Below, piece after piece: positions 21,153 through 31,600 of a stretch of DNA of 41,012 nucleotides. Within the stretch, counting starts at the first letter, position 1; each line of letters begins with the position of its first letter. The notes under the pieces were generated by a model. That model was not told the origin of the DNA and did not search any database. It saw only the letters and a program-made list of their open reading frames with translations. This DNA comes from Clostridia bacterium (GTDB taxonomy: Bacteria > Bacillota > Clostridia > Christensenellales > CAG-138): NCBI GenBank assembly GCA_030527115.1, contig JAUNBM010000007.1, positions 19,890-60,901 of the forward strand, written 5' to 3'. The position numbers and the translations under genes were made by a program.

Positions 21153-21968
21153 ATGACTATTTGGCTGGCGCTGCTCTTAGGCGTCATTCAGGGACTTTGT
21201 GAGTTTCTGCCGGTATCCAGCTCCGGACACCTGCTGATGCTTCAAACTATATTCGGCATAGAATCGCAGGAGGGTCAGCTCTTCTCGGTTATGTTGCACT
21301 TCGCAACGCTTATTGCGGTCTGCGTCGTATACCGAAAACTGCTGTGGAATCTGATCCGGCACCCCTTTCAAAAGACGGTCGCTTATCTGATTCTTGCAAC
21401 CATTCCCACCGTTGTATTTACGCTGATTATGAAGAAGGTCGAACCGTTTGCAAGCTTCTTTGCGGACGCGGAAGCCGGCTCCTTTCTGGGCGTGGGCTTT
21501 TTGCTCACCGGAGCGCTCCTGTTGCTGTCGGATGCGATGATGAAGCGCGCTCACAAGCGCGGGCTGAAGTCGATGCGAACCAGGGATGCGCTGATTATCG
21601 GAGGGATGCAGTGCCTCGGCGTTTTTCCGGGCGTTTCACGCTCAGGTTCGACCATCACCGGAGCGCTAATCAGCGGGCTGAACCGCAAGAGCGCCGCCGA
21701 TTTCTCATTCTTGATATCGATTCCCGCCATCCTCGGGGCAACCGTGCTGGAGGCCTATGATACCGTCAAGGCGGGGATACAGCTCGCCACGAGCGACATA
21801 CTGTATATGGCGGTCGGCATGATAGCCGCCGGAGTGACGGGCTATTTTGCGATTCGCTTTATGATTAAGCTCATCACCCGAAAGCGGCTTTGGGGCTTCG
21901 CCGTCTACGTTGCGGTTCTCGGCGCGCTCGTTATCGCCTTTCAGGCTTTCGGCGTTCTGGGCTTCTAA
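21153..21968 (+). CDS. uppP: Undecaprenyl-diphosphate phosphatase (BacA/UppP)
   Basis: A 271-residue membrane enzyme that dephosphorylates undecaprenyl pyrophosphate, recycling the lipid carrier for peptidoglycan and giving bacitracin resistance. The two signature regions are present: GVIQGLCEFLPVSSSGHLLM (the E-x4-LPVSSSGH block) near the start and GVFPGVSRSGSTITGAL (the PGxSRSG block) near residue 160. About seven or eight helices are visible. An in-frame ATG at 21138 exists, but it forms part of the GGAGG ribosome binding site for ATG 21153, so the latter is the start. It lies upstream of rqcP-ispDF with a 55-base gap that holds no clear terminator, so it may belong to the same unit. Confidence 0.95.
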   Translation: MTIWLALLLGVIQGLCEFLPVSSSGHLLMLQTIFGIESQEGQLFSVMLHFATLIAVCVVYRKLLWNLIRHPFQKTVAYLILATIPTVVFTLIMKKVEPFASFFADAEAGSFLGVGFLLTGALLLLSDAMMKRAHKRGLKSMRTRDALIIGGMQCLGVFPGVSRSGSTITGALISGLNRKSAADFSFLISIPAILGATVLEAYDTVKAGIQLATSDILYMAVGMIAAGVTGYFAIRFMIKLITRKRLWGFAVYVAVLGALVIAFQAFGVLGF

Positions 21969-22023
21969 AGCTTGGTGCATTTTTGTCGCATGATTGCGGC
22001 GATTTAAACATGAAGGAGGGCCT

Positions 22024-22272
22024 ATGCGGCTGGACAAGTTTTTAAAGGTATCGCGCATAATCAAGCGCCGCACCGTAGCCAACGAGGCCGCGGGTGCGGG
22101 GCGCATCACGGTTAACGGCAGGGTTGCGAAGCCCTCGACCGACGTTAAGCCGGGCGATACCCTGGATATACTGCTCGGGGGAAGGCATATGCTGGTGCGC
22201 GTAAACTCCACCCCTGAGTTTGTCAAGAAGGAGGAGGCGGACGGTTTGTACACCGTGCTGGAAGCGCAATGA
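22024..22272 (+). CDS. rqcP: RqcP (YabO) S4-domain RNA-binding protein
   Basis: An 82-residue S4-domain protein. RqcP works with RqcH to add alanine tails to nascent chains on stalled 50S subunits (ribosome quality control in Firmicutes). The signature [39 protein letters not shown] is close to the family pattern. ATG at 22024 has GGAGGGCCT before it; a longer frame from 21994 is unlikely. The last four bases overlap the ispDF start (ATGA). The C-terminal tail ([22 protein letters not shown]) is a little longer than usual. Confidence 0.9.
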   Translation: MRLDKFLKVSRIIKRRTVANEAAGAGRITVNGRVAKPSTDVKPGDTLDILLGGRHMLVRVNSTPEFVKKEEADGLYTVLEAQ

Positions 22273-23369
22273 AGGTCGTGGGCATCCTGCTCTGCGCGGG
22301 CGCTTCTCAACGGATGGGCTTTTGCAAGCTGACCGCTCCGCTTTTCGGACGCTCCGCCATAGAGCGAAGCGCGGAAGCCCTGCTCAAGGGCGGCGTGGAC
22401 GAGCTGGTTTTTGTCGTCTCCGAAGCCACGGCAGAGGCGGTCGATCGGCTCAATCTGCCCAAGACGGTAGTTTTTGGCGGAGAGCGGCGGCAGGATTCGG
22501 TTAGAAACGGGCTTTGCGCCGCCTGCGGAGACATCGCCCTAATCCATGACGCGGCGCGTTGCTTTGTAAGCCCCGAACTTGTGCGGCAAACCATCGAAAG
22601 CGCCGCCCAATACGGAAGCGGAGTTGCGGCCCTGCCCGTGACGGATACCATCCTGCGCGAGGGAAAGCCTGCCGCCGCCGTCCCGCGGGAGGGCTTGTGG
22701 CGGATGCAAACCCCGCAGACTTTTGACTATCAGGGCATAAAAAACGCCTATACTATCGACATGGACGCCACGGACGACGCCAGCCTCTTTGCCGCCTCGG
22801 GCGGACGGCTTCATTTTGTTTTGGGGAGCGAGGATAACTTTAAGCTCACCGCACCCGCCGACTGGGAGCGCGCATATGCGCTTCTTAGCAGGGAAACCCT
22901 TTTTGGAACGGGCTTTGACACGCACCGCCTCGTGCCGGGGCGCAAGCTCATCCTCGGCGGGGTGGACATTCCCTTTGAAAAGGGTCTCCTGGGCCATTCC
23001 GACGCCGACGTGCTTTTGCACGCCATAGCCGACGCCCTCCTGGGCGCCGCCGCGCTCGGCGACATAGGTCGTCATTTTCCCGACACCGATCCGCAGTACC
23101 GGGGCGCGGACAGCCGGAAACTCCTCCGCTTCTGCGCAGGGTTGGTGCAAAAAAGGGATATGTATCCGTTGAACATCGACGCAACCGTCATATGCCAGTC
23201 GCCCAAGCTTGCGCCCTATATCGACCTGATGCGAAGCAATATCGCTTCGGACTGCCATATCCCCGTAAATCGCGTTTCCGTCAAGGCGACGACCACCGAA
23301 GGGATGAACGACGAGGGCCGCGGCGAATGCATATCCGCCCAGGCGGTAGCGAGCCTTGGCAGGGCTTGA
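22269..23369 (+). CDS. ispDF: Bifunctional IspD-IspF (MEP isoprenoid pathway)
   Basis: A 366-residue fusion. The N-terminal half (1-208) is the IspD cytidylyltransferase making CDP-methylerythritol; the C-terminal half (about 212-366) is IspF, which forms the cyclic diphosphate. IspD signs: [38 protein letters not shown] and [10 protein letters not shown]. Its nucleotide loop is short: [15 protein letters not shown], with R and K five residues apart rather than seven. IspF signs: GTGFDTHRL (metal Asp and His), [32 protein letters not shown] (second metal His), and [22 protein letters not shown]. IspDF fusions are best known from proteobacteria but also occur elsewhere. The start overlaps rqcP by four bases. 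IspE is not fused and not visible in the window. Confidence 0.95.
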   Translation: MKVVGILLCAGASQRMGFCKLTAPLFGRSAIERSAEALLKGGVDELVFVVSEATAEAVDRLNLPKTVVFGGERRQDSVRNGLCAACGDIALIHDAARCFVSPELVRQTIESAAQYGSGVAALPVTDTILREGKPAAAVPREGLWRMQTPQTFDYQGIKNAYTIDMDATDDASLFAASGGRLHFVLGSEDNFKLTAPADWERAYALLSRETLFGTGFDTHRLVPGRKLILGGVDIPFEKGLLGHSDADVLLHAIADALLGAAALGDIGRHFPDTDPQYRGADSRKLLRFCAGLVQKRDMYPLNIDATVICQSPKLAPYIDLMRSNIASDCHIPVNRVSVKATTTEGMNDEGRGECISAQAVASLGRA

Positions 23370-23408
23370 AATTAAATTTAACCGAACCCATCGGTTTGAA
23401 AGGTTTTT

Positions 23409-26237
23409 ATGGAACAGATAAAAGGAATTACCATCAAAGGTGCAAGGGAGCACAATTTACAGAATATTGACCTGGAGATCCCCAGGGACAAGCTCATCGT
23501 ATTTACGGGGCTGTCGGGGAGCGGCAAGTCGAGCCTCGCCTTTGACACGATATATGCCGAGGGCCAGCGCAGATACATGGAGAGCTTGTCCTCCTATGCG
23601 CGGCAGTTTATCGGCCAAATGGAGAAGCCCGACGTGGACAGCATCGAAGGGCTGTCGCCCGCGATTTCGATAGATCAAAAAGGAGCAGGGCATAACCCGC
23701 GCTCAACGGTCGGCACGGTTACTGAGATACACGACTACCTTCGTTTGCTCTATGCCCGTTGCGGCGTGCCCCACTGCCCCAAATGCGGGCGCATAATCGA
23801 GAAGCAGAGCGTAGACCTCGTGGTGGACAGGGTTATGCAGTTGGAGCCGGGTTCCCGCATCCTCGTAGTTTCGCCCTGCGTGCGCGCCAGAAAGGGCGAG
23901 CATCAGAAGGTATTGGAGCGGCTTCAGCGGGACGGCTTTGTTCGCGTTCGCGTGGACGGGGTTATCTATGAGGATATACGGGAGGTTCCCGCGCTCGATA
24001 AGAATCTCAAGCACAGCATCGAGGCGGTAATCGACCGTCTGGTGGTTAAAAAGGGTATCGAGGGGCGGCTGGCGGAAGCTTTGGAAACCGCCTTCCATCT
24101 CGGAGACAATCTGGCGATAGTCGTGGTTATCGACGGCGGCGAAACCCTGTATTCGCAAAACTACTCCTGTCCGGACTGCGGCTTTTCGATAGAGGAGCTG
24201 ACCCCGCGAGCGTTTTCGTTCAACAGCCCCTTTGGCGCCTGCCCCGGCTGTATGGGTCTGGGCATTCAGATGAAGGTCGACCCCGCCCTCGTTGTGGCGC
24301 ATCCGGAGCGCTCGCTCCGGGACGGCGCGATAACGATTTTCGGCTGGAGCAGTTCCAAGGACGATACGATAGCCAGTATGTATTATAAGGCGATCTGCGA
24401 CCATTACGGCGCCTCGTTGGACGTTCCGTTCGACCGGCTTCCCGATGCGGTGCAAAACGCCATCCTCTTTGGCACAGGCGGCCTGAAGCTTCGTATGCGC
24501 TATAACAAGGAATATGGCGGCGGAGAGTTTTCGGCGGCGTTTGAAGGCATAGTTCCGAACCTTGAGAGACGGTATCGCGAGACCTCCAGCGAGTGGAGCA
24601 AGCGCGAGATTGAATCCTATATGTCGCACAGCCCCTGCCCCGACTGTCACGGCGAGCGCCTGAAGAAGGAGAGTTTGGCGGTCACCGTCGGCGGGCTGAA
24701 CCTTGCCGAGCTGTCCAAGCTCCCAATCTGGCAGACCCGCGACTTTTTGAGAAACATGGAGCTTTCGCCCACCCAGGCGCATATCGCGGCGCAGATACGC
24801 CGCGAGCTGGATGCGCGGCTGGGCTTTCTCTGCGACGTGGGGCTGGGCTATCTCACGCTGGCGCGGGGCGCGGTTACGCTCTCCGGCGGGGAATCCCAGC
24901 GCATCCGCCTCGCCACCCAAATCGGGAGCGGGCTTGTGGGCGTTGTGTATATCCTCGACGAACCGAGCATAGGACTGCATCAGCGCGACAATAAAAAACT
25001 GCTCAAAACCCTGCACAACCTGCGCGATCTCGGCAACACGCTCATCGTAGTCGAGCATGATACCGAAACCATGCTTGCCGCCGATTGTATCGTGGACGTC
25101 GGCCCCGGCGCGGGGGTTCACGGAGGGAGAATCGTGGCTTGCGGCACTCCAAAGGAGATTATGGCGTGCGAAGATTCCATAACCGGCAGATATCTGAGCG
25201 GCAAGGAGTCCATCGAAGTTCCAAAGAGCCGGCGCGCCGGAAGCGGAAAGTTCCTTCGCGTTCGCGGCGCAAGGGCAAACAATCTCAAAAACCTGACGGT
25301 GGATATCCCCTTGGGCAAGTTCGTCTGCGTAACCGGAGTTTCGGGAAGCGGAAAATCGAGCCTTGTCAACGAGATAGTTAAAAAGTCCCTGCTTGGCACG
25401 CTCAACCGCGCCCGCACCCGTCCGGCGGATCACGACGGCATCGACGGGGTTTTTGAGCTGGACAAGGTTATAGATATCGACCAGAGCCCCATCGGGCGCA
25501 CGCCCCGAAGCAACCCTGCCACCTATACGGGCCTGTTCGATTTGATTCGCGAGCTGTATGCCTCCACCCCCGATGCGAAGATGCGCGGCTACAAGAACGG
25601 GAGGTTCAGCTTTAACGTCCCCGGAGGGCGTTGCGAGCAATGCAAGGGCGACGGTATTTTGAAGATTGAGATGCACTTTTTGCCCGATATCTTCGTCCCC
25701 TGCGAGGTTTGCCACGGCAGGCGCTATAACCGCGAGACCTTGGAGGTGCATTATAAGGGCAAGAACATCCATGATGTGCTGGAGATGACCGTCGAGGAGG
25801 CCTATGAGTTCTTCTTTGCCCACCCTAAGATAAAGCGGAAACTGCAAACCCTCGTCGACGTGGGACTGAGCTATATAAAGCTCGGTCAGATTTCAACAAC
25901 CCTGTCCGGCGGCGAGGCTCAGCGGGTTAAGCTCGCAACCGAGCTGTCGCGGCGCGACACCGGCAGAACGCTCTATATCCTCGACGAGCCGACAACCGGC
26001 CTTCATACCCACGACGTGAAACGACTGCTCGGAATCTTGAACCGGCTTGCCGACGGCGGCAGTACGGTGCTGGTAATCGAGCATAACCTTGACGTTATTA
26101 AGACCGCAGACCATATTATTGACCTCGGCCCCGAAGGAGGCGACCTCGGCGGACAGCTGATCTGCACGGGTACTCCCGAGGAGGTGGCGAGATGTGAAAA
26201 CAGCGCGACCGGAGAATTTTTGAGGAAGGTGCTATGA
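23409..26237 (+). CDS. uvrA: Excinuclease ABC subunit A
   Basis: A 942-residue UvrA, the damage-recognition ATPase of nucleotide excision repair, at the normal length. Two ABC modules are seen: Walker [13 protein letters not shown] near residue 31 and [13 protein letters not shown] near residue 640. ABC signatures are [19 protein letters not shown] and [18 protein letters not shown], each followed by the Walker B ILDEPS/T block. Two zinc modules: [28 protein letters not shown] in the first half and CEQCKGDG to [10 protein letters not shown] in the second. The ribosome binding site GAAAGG is modest. No uvrB or uvrC lies nearby. The stop overlaps the ydcF start by four bases. Confidence 0.98.
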   Translation: MEQIKGITIKGAREHNLQNIDLEIPRDKLIVFTGLSGSGKSSLAFDTIYAEGQRRYMESLSSYARQFIGQMEKPDVDSIEGLSPAISIDQKGAGHNPRSTVGTVTEIHDYLRLLYARCGVPHCPKCGRIIEKQSVDLVVDRVMQLEPGSRILVVSPCVRARKGEHQKVLERLQRDGFVRVRVDGVIYEDIREVPALDKNLKHSIEAVIDRLVVKKGIEGRLAEALETAFHLGDNLAIVVVIDGGETLYSQNYSCPDCGFSIEELTPRAFSFNSPFGACPGCMGLGIQMKVDPALVVAHPERSLRDGAITIFGWSSSKDDTIASMYYKAICDHYGASLDVPFDRLPDAVQNAILFGTGGLKLRMRYNKEYGGGEFSAAFEGIVPNLERRYRETSSEWSKREIESYMSHSPCPDCHGERLKKESLAVTVGGLNLAELSKLPIWQTRDFLRNMELSPTQAHIAAQIRRELDARLGFLCDVGLGYLTLARGAVTLSGGESQRIRLATQIGSGLVGVVYILDEPSIGLHQRDNKKLLKTLHNLRDLGNTLIVVEHDTETMLAADCIVDVGPGAGVHGGRIVACGTPKEIMACEDSITGRYLSGKESIEVPKSRRAGSGKFLRVRGARANNLKNLTVDIPLGKFVCVTGVSGSGKSSLVNEIVKKSLLGTLNRARTRPADHDGIDGVFELDKVIDIDQSPIGRTPRSNPATYTGLFDLIRELYASTPDAKMRGYKNGRFSFNVPGGRCEQCKGDGILKIEMHFLPDIFVPCEVCHGRRYNRETLEVHYKGKNIHDVLEMTVEEAYEFFFAHPKIKRKLQTLVDVGLSYIKLGQISTTLSGGEAQRVKLATELSRRDTGRTLYILDEPTTGLHTHDVKRLLGILNRLADGGSTVLVIEHNLDVIKTADHIIDLGPEGGDLGGQLICTGTPEEVARCENSATGEFLRKVL

Positions 26238-26983
26238 AAACGATGCGTATTATTCTGATAGTGATTGGCTCGCTTTTGATTGCCGATACGATCTTTGCCG
26301 CAACCCGCTGTAACATGAACCTGGGCGTTATAATGCCGGCGATGCTCGGCCTGCCCCTGTTGCTTGTCGGAATCTTCCTGCCACATATGGCGCATGGCTT
26401 TCTCGCCTTCGTCAAATGGGCGGTCTTTGCCTGCTATTGCATCGGCATTGGCATTTTTATCGTGTGCGGCGTCCTCATGGGAAGCGCGATTTCCGACAAG
26501 GAGCATACCGAAGCGGACGCGGTGATCGTTCTCGGCGCCGCCCTGCACGGCGACCGCGTCACCTGGGTTTTGTCGAACCGGCTCGACGCCGCGATAGAGT
26601 ATCTAAATCTCCACGAGGACGCCCTCGTAGTCGTTTCCGGCGGTCAGGGCAGCGGGGAAACCCGTCCTGAGGGAGACGCCATGGCGGACTACCTTTTGGA
26701 GCGCGGAATCGAGCGGGACAGGATAATAATCGAGAACCGGGCGACCAATACCCGCGAAAACTTCCTGTTTTCAATGGCGCTCATAGAGGAACGGCTCGGG
26801 CCAGACGCTTCGATAGCCTATGTGACGACCGATTTTCACGTCTATCGCGCCGGAAAGATTGCCGCCAAGCTCGGAATAGCCGCAAAGGGCATAGCCGCCG
26901 ACGATGTTTGGTACATACGCATCAACAACTTCATGCGCGAGAGCGTCGGCATCTGCATCTACGCGCTGAGGGGCGATATATAG
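26234..26983 (+). CDS. YdcF family (DUF218) membrane protein
   Basis: A 249-residue protein. About three N-terminal helices (residues 5-85) are followed by the DUF218/YdcF domain: [13 protein letters not shown] near 95, a [13 protein letters not shown] helix, [28 protein letters not shown], and [14 protein letters not shown]. Family members such as ElyC and SanA affect envelope or peptidoglycan lipid metabolism; the reaction is not settled. Its start overlaps uvrA (ATGA), so it is the last gene of the rqcP-ispDF-uvrA unit; a strong terminator follows. Confidence 0.88.
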   Translation: MKTMRIILIVIGSLLIADTIFAATRCNMNLGVIMPAMLGLPLLLVGIFLPHMAHGFLAFVKWAVFACYCIGIGIFIVCGVLMGSAISDKEHTEADAVIVLGAALHGDRVTWVLSNRLDAAIEYLNLHEDALVVVSGGQGSGETRPEGDAMADYLLERGIERDRIIIENRATNTRENFLFSMALIEERLGPDASIAYVTTDFHVYRAGKIAAKLGIAAKGIAADDVWYIRINNFMRESVGICIYALRGDI

Positions 26984-27052
26984 CGAACCCGCCCGCCTTG
27001 TCAGCGGGCTTTAACAATACCGCGACGGGGTTGCCCGTTTGCTGATTCTGCT

Positions 27053-27075
27053 CCGGGCTTTTGCCCGGTTTTTTT
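27053..27075 (+). terminator. Terminator of the rqcP-ispDF-uvrA-ydcF unit
   Basis: CCGGGC-TTTT-GCCCGG stem (27053-27068) followed by seven T. A classic rho-independent terminator. Confidence 0.93.
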
Positions 27076-27080
27076 GCGCT

Positions 27081-27117
27081 AAAAAAGCCGCCTCATCCGA
27101 TTGGGACAAGGCGGCTT
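27081..27117 (-). terminator. Terminator of the PrsA-like foldase gene
   Basis: Minus strand stem AAGCCGCCT / AGGCGGCTT (27117-27109 and 27093-27085) followed by a T run at 27086-27081. It is separate from, and back to back with, the plus-strand terminator at 27053. Confidence 0.88.
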
Positions 27118-27136
27118 GAAGTTTATTTCTTGCGGC

Positions 27137-28573
27137 TTAGTTTAGAAAATGCGCGTAAGCTTCGGGGAAGGTTATCATCTCCTGCTTTGCCAGCTCGAAC
27201 CACGCGGCGACCTGATCATCCCAGGCTCCGGCGGCAAGCTCCTCGGCGGCGGCATCCGCAAGCGCGGCATATTCTTCTTCGCTTATCTCAAGCTCTCCGC
27301 TCGGCTCGCTGCCCAACACCTTCACGATATAGAACACGCCGTCTATCTGGAGAACGTTGGAAACCGAACCCTGGGGCAGCGCGGTGATTGCGCTCCACAG
27401 CTCGGAGCTGTAGTTGGAGTCCTCCGACAGCGTATAGACCAGCACACCGTTTGCCAGCGCGTCGTCAGTCGGGGTTTCGCTGTTGTACTCGCTCATCAGC
27501 GCGGCAAAGTCCTCGCCCGCCTCGACGCGGGAATAGGCTTCCGCCGCCGCATCCTGGGCGGACTTGATATAGAGCGTATAGGTGGATTCCACATTGGCCT
27601 TGAGCGTCGCATAATCGGATATAATCTGCGCCTGCCGCTCCTCATCCTCGCCGTTCAGCACCAGCGCGCCGTATTCGGCCTCCAGCTCCGCCATCGTAGC
27701 CAAATTGGTATCGTAGGATGCGTCCAGCTCGCCTTCGGGGGCTATGCTGATTAACTGCACGCGAATGAATCCCTCTGGCGCATACAGCAAAGGCTCGTCG
27801 CTCGTTCCGGCGGCATAGGAGTCCGCCTGCGTTCGATAGGCGAGGGGATCGGCTTCAAACGAGTCGATCTGCTCGTTTTTCAGCGTTTCAATCCAAGCGT
27901 CGACCTCCTCCTGAGCAACCTCATAATCCTCGGCAAAGAGGACGCTCATCTTGCTGATAATCGCCTCCTCGGTCATATAGTCGCGATAGTCGGACATATA
28001 GTCGTCATAGGTGTAGCCGTAGCTTGCCAGATAGCTATCGATGTTCGCCATCGCCTGCTCCTCCAGCTCGGCCTCCGTGAGCGTACCGTCGGAGCTGGAT
28101 TCCGCATCCTCGATAAAGTAGGAAAGCATCTCATCCTCCAGCGCCTGAACCTCCACCTCAACCTCTGCCAGCTCTTCCTCGGTTAGGGTTACGCCGGCAA
28201 GCTCCGCCTGCCACAGAACCGTGTTACTGCTTATCACATCCTCAATCGACATGGCAAGCAGGGCTTCATATACGGAGTCATAGTCCTCGAACGGGAAATC
28301 TATGCTCGCCGTCCATTCCTCGCCGTAATACTCATAGTAATCCACATAGTAGTCGTAAGCTTCCTGCAGATCCGCCACGGTAAAGTTCATATTACCGAGG
28401 GTGATGGCGATAGCGTCATCGTCTACATCATCGCTTCCATCGTCAGTTGAAACGCCGTCGGAAGGCTCGGCAGTCTTTACCGATGAATCCGCGCCGTCAT
28501 CGAGACAGGCGACCGACACCGCGCCTAAGGCGACGATCAAGAGCAGGGCTATAATTGGCTTTAAAATCTTCAT
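27137..28573 (-). CDS. PrsA/SurA-like foldase lipoprotein with atypical parvulin domain
   Basis: A 478-residue exported lipoprotein, lipobox SVAC with Cys about 23. An acidic spacer (25-55) precedes a helical chaperone region (about 58-250, very rich in Asp, Glu and Tyr, for example DYYVDYYEYYGEEW) of SurA-N type. The C-terminal part (about 268-421) is related to parvulin (PpiC) prolyl isomerases: FIRVQLISI, then AEAYSRVEAGEDFAALMSEYNSE, and WSAITALPQGSVSNVLQIDGVFYIVKVLG. About 60 residues (280-338) separate the first strand from the helix, longer than in standard parvulins. It probably helps fold secreted proteins outside the membrane; isomerase activity is uncertain. ATG 28573 has AAAGGAGAAAAGA upstream; a longer frame reaches 28618. 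Confidence 0.82.
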   Translation of the reverse strand: MKILKPIIALLLIVALGAVSVACLDDGADSSVKTAEPSDGVSTDDGSDDVDDDAIAITLGNMNFTVADLQEAYDYYVDYYEYYGEEWTASIDFPFEDYDSVYEALLAMSIEDVISSNTVLWQAELAGVTLTEEELAEVEVEVQALEDEMLSYFIEDAESSSDGTLTEAELEEQAMANIDSYLASYGYTYDDYMSDYRDYMTEEAIISKMSVLFAEDYEVAQEEVDAWIETLKNEQIDSFEADPLAYRTQADSYAAGTSDEPLLYAPEGFIRVQLISIAPEGELDASYDTNLATMAELEAEYGALVLNGEDEERQAQIISDYATLKANVESTYTLYIKSAQDAAAEAYSRVEAGEDFAALMSEYNSETPTDDALANGVLVYTLSEDSNYSSELWSAITALPQGSVSNVLQIDGVFYIVKVLGSEPSGELEISEEEYAALADAAAEELAAGAWDDQVAAWFELAKQEMITFPEAYAHFLN

Positions 28574-28616
28574 TCTTTTCTCCTTTGTACGGTCATATCC
28601 AGCAAACCGTTTTTTC

Positions 28617-28645
28617 ATTATAACGCATCTTCTTCAATGTTGCAA
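28617..28645 (-). promoter_or_regulatory. Promoter of the PrsA-like gene, inside the mfd 3' end
   Basis: Minus strand TTGCAA (28645-28640), 17-base spacer, TATAAT (28622-28617). The -10 covers the mfd stop codon. Confidence 0.75.
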
Positions 28646-31600
28646 TGCTCCAGCCGGGAAAGGAATTGTGGCAATGCTATGAAATAATCGAAAACTGAGG
28701 CGTTTTTTCTTAAGATTTCGATGGACACGGGATTGGCGGCAATCAACCTTGAGCCCTCCGTCTCCGACAGAAGGGCGAGCAGTCTTGCCCCATCGGGCCG
28801 CGCCGCCGCATCGAACTGCAATATCGCCCTGCCCTTCTTCACCGAAACGAGCTGTACCCTCACCCTGCGGCACAGCGCGGAAATGAGCGAAAGCTGCATC
28901 AGATTCATCACGGGCTCCGGCGGCTCACCGTAACGGTCGATAAACTCATCCAAAAGCTCGGAGTAGCTCTCTTGCCCGTCAATTCGCGCGATTCGGCGGT
29001 ACATATTCAGCCGCATAAGCTCGGAGGGCAAAAAGTCCCGCGGGACGAACGCATCGACCGGAATATCGAGCGTTGCCTCGGTTTCGGGGGCTTCGACCTC
29101 CCCCTTTGCCTCCTTAACCGCCTGCCGCATGAGCTTGCAGTAGAAGTCGTAACCGATATCGGAGATATGCCCGTGCTGTTCAGCGCCCAGCAACGTGCCC
29201 GCGCCACGAATCTCAAGGTCGCGCATCGCCAGCCGGAAACCCGCGCCAAACTGCGTGAACTCGCGAATGGCAACCAGCCGCTTTTGCGCCGTCTCGGTGA
29301 GCGACCGCGCCTGCCGCACCGTAAAATAGGCGTAAGCCATGCGGTTGGAGCGGCCAACCCTTCCGCGAAGCTGATAGAGCTGTGACAGCCCCAGCCGTTC
29401 CGCATCCAAAACTATCAGGGTGTTGGCGTTTGGAAAATCAACCCCGCTTTCGATTATCGTACTGCACAACAGCACGTCCGTATCGCCGTTTAAGAAGCGC
29501 TCCATCGCCGCCTCAAGCTGTTGCTCCGGCATCTGCCCGTGCGCCATGTCGATATTCGCATCGGGAACAAGCTCCCGCAGACGCTCAAGCGTACTATCCA
29601 TCGACGCCACGAGGTTGGACAGCACAAACGCCTGCCCGCCCCGCGCAAGTTCCTTCGACAGGGCTTCCCTCACCAGCGCGTCGGAATACTCCATAACGAA
29701 GGTCTGCACCGGAAAACGGTTCTCCGGCGGGGTATCTATGGTCGATATGTCCATGATTCCGGTCATCGAAAGGTTGAGCGTTCGCGGAATCGGCGTCGCC
29801 GTTAGCGTTAGCACGTCCACCTCGGTTTTCAGCTCCTTGATCCGCTCCTTGTGGTTTACCCCAAAGCGATGCTCCTCGTCGATGATGAGCAAGCCCAAAT
29901 CCCGAAACTTCACATCCTTTGCAAGCAGGGCGTGCGTTCCAATAATAATATCAATCCTGCCTTGCTCCAGCTTCTTTTTTATCTCCTCCCGCTCCTTCGG
30001 CGCGGCAAACCGCGACAGCGTCGCCACCCTCACCGGAAACTCTAAAAAGCGCGCCGCAAAGGTCGAATAGTGCTGCTGGGCAAGTATCGTGGTCGGCACC
30101 AAAACCGCCACCTGCTTACTGTCTTGAACCGCCTTGAACGCCGCCCTCAGCGCAACCTCGGTTTTGCCGTAGCCAACGTCGCCGCAGAGCAGTCTGTCCA
30201 TCGGCCGCGGCGCCTCCATATCGCGCTTTATATCGGCAATCGCCTGAAGCTGGTCGGGAGTTTCCTCGTAGGGAAAGCGGGTTTCCAGCTTTTTCTGCCA
30301 CTCGCCGTCGGGGGAAAAGGCAAAGCCTCTTTTGCGGGAACGCTTTTCATAGATGGACGCGAGATCCACCGCCAGCTTCTTCGCGCCCCGCTTGGCGCGG
30401 TTGACGCGGCTTTGCCATTCGCCGCCGCCGAGTTTCGACAGCGCGGGAACGAAGTCCTCGCCGCCGCCCACATACTTTTGGATTCTATCGAGCTGATCGA
30501 CCGGAATATAGAGCTTGTCGTCGCCTCGATACGCGAGCAGAAGATAGTCGCGGGTAACATTTTGAACCGTAAGCTGTTCAACGCCCACGAACTTTCCAAC
30601 TCCGTGCGCCTCGTGAACGATATAGTCCCCCACCTTTAAATCGGAAAAGCTCAACGCCTTCCTTTTGCGCGCCGAACGCGGACGCTGTTGCTTGGAATAC
30701 AGCTCGGCTCCGGTGAGTACGGTTAGATGGAGCTCCGGACAGCAGAAGCCACGCGGCAATTTCTCCTTTAAAAGCAGGATCTCCCCTGCCACGGGTTCGC
30801 GAACGAGGCCGTCCGCCATGGCGCAGGGAATATCAGCGGCTTGGAGCTGTTCAAAGAGCGCGTTTTGCGTCTCGCCGCAATAGATAAGCACCGCCTCCTT
30901 GTGCTGTTTTAGGCGGCGCAATTCGGAAAACAGGGACTCAAAGTCGCCCATGTACAGCGGGGCGGGCGTTATCGAAAAATTGACCTGCTCCCTGTGCTGT
31001 AAAAGGTTGCAGGGACGGAACAGCGCATAAAAGCAGGCGGTATGCCCGCCGTCCAAACGCGACGGGAACGACTCGGCGGGCAGAACCAGCTCCGCTTGGC
31101 AAGAAAGCCCCTCCCCGCGCAAAAGCATGGCGGAAACGCTCTCCAAAAACAGCGCCTCATGCGTCTTTGCCTCGTCGAATACCCGCTGGGGCTCGTTGAG
31201 CAATATAAAGGCGTCCGTGGGCAGATAGTCTAAAATGCAGGTCTTTTCGGAATACAACAGCGGCAACAGCACATCGGCGGTTGCGCAGGGCAGGCCCATC
31301 TCCCACGCCTCCGTCTGAGAGGAAAACCCGTCGTTCGCCCGAATCGACCGGAGCGCGGCGCGGGTTCGTTCCACAGGTTGCGGCGTTTCAAAAGCGGGCG
31401 GGAGCAAACATCCCCGTTCCTGCCTTATTGACCGCTGGGACTGCAATTCAAAGCTCCTTATCTGATCTATCTCGTCCCCAAAGAACTCTATCCGGTACGG
31501 ATTCTCGCTGTGAGGGGGAAAGACGTCCAAAATATCGCCGCGAAGCGCGCACTGCCCCCTGCCCTCTATAAGCTCCACCCGCTCATATCCGGCTTCTATC

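Noticed and set aside
23384..23397. LexA-like box (GAAC...GTTT) before uvrA
   Set aside because: The half-sites are six bases apart instead of four and the second is imperfect. It is better seen as part of a small AACCGA/TCGGTT hairpin.
23703..25847. 714-residue open frame on the minus strand opposite uvrA
   Set aside because: It lies wholly inside uvrA, whose motifs are complete. Long antisense frames are expected in GC-rich coding DNA, and the translation shows no recognisable domain or ribosome binding site.
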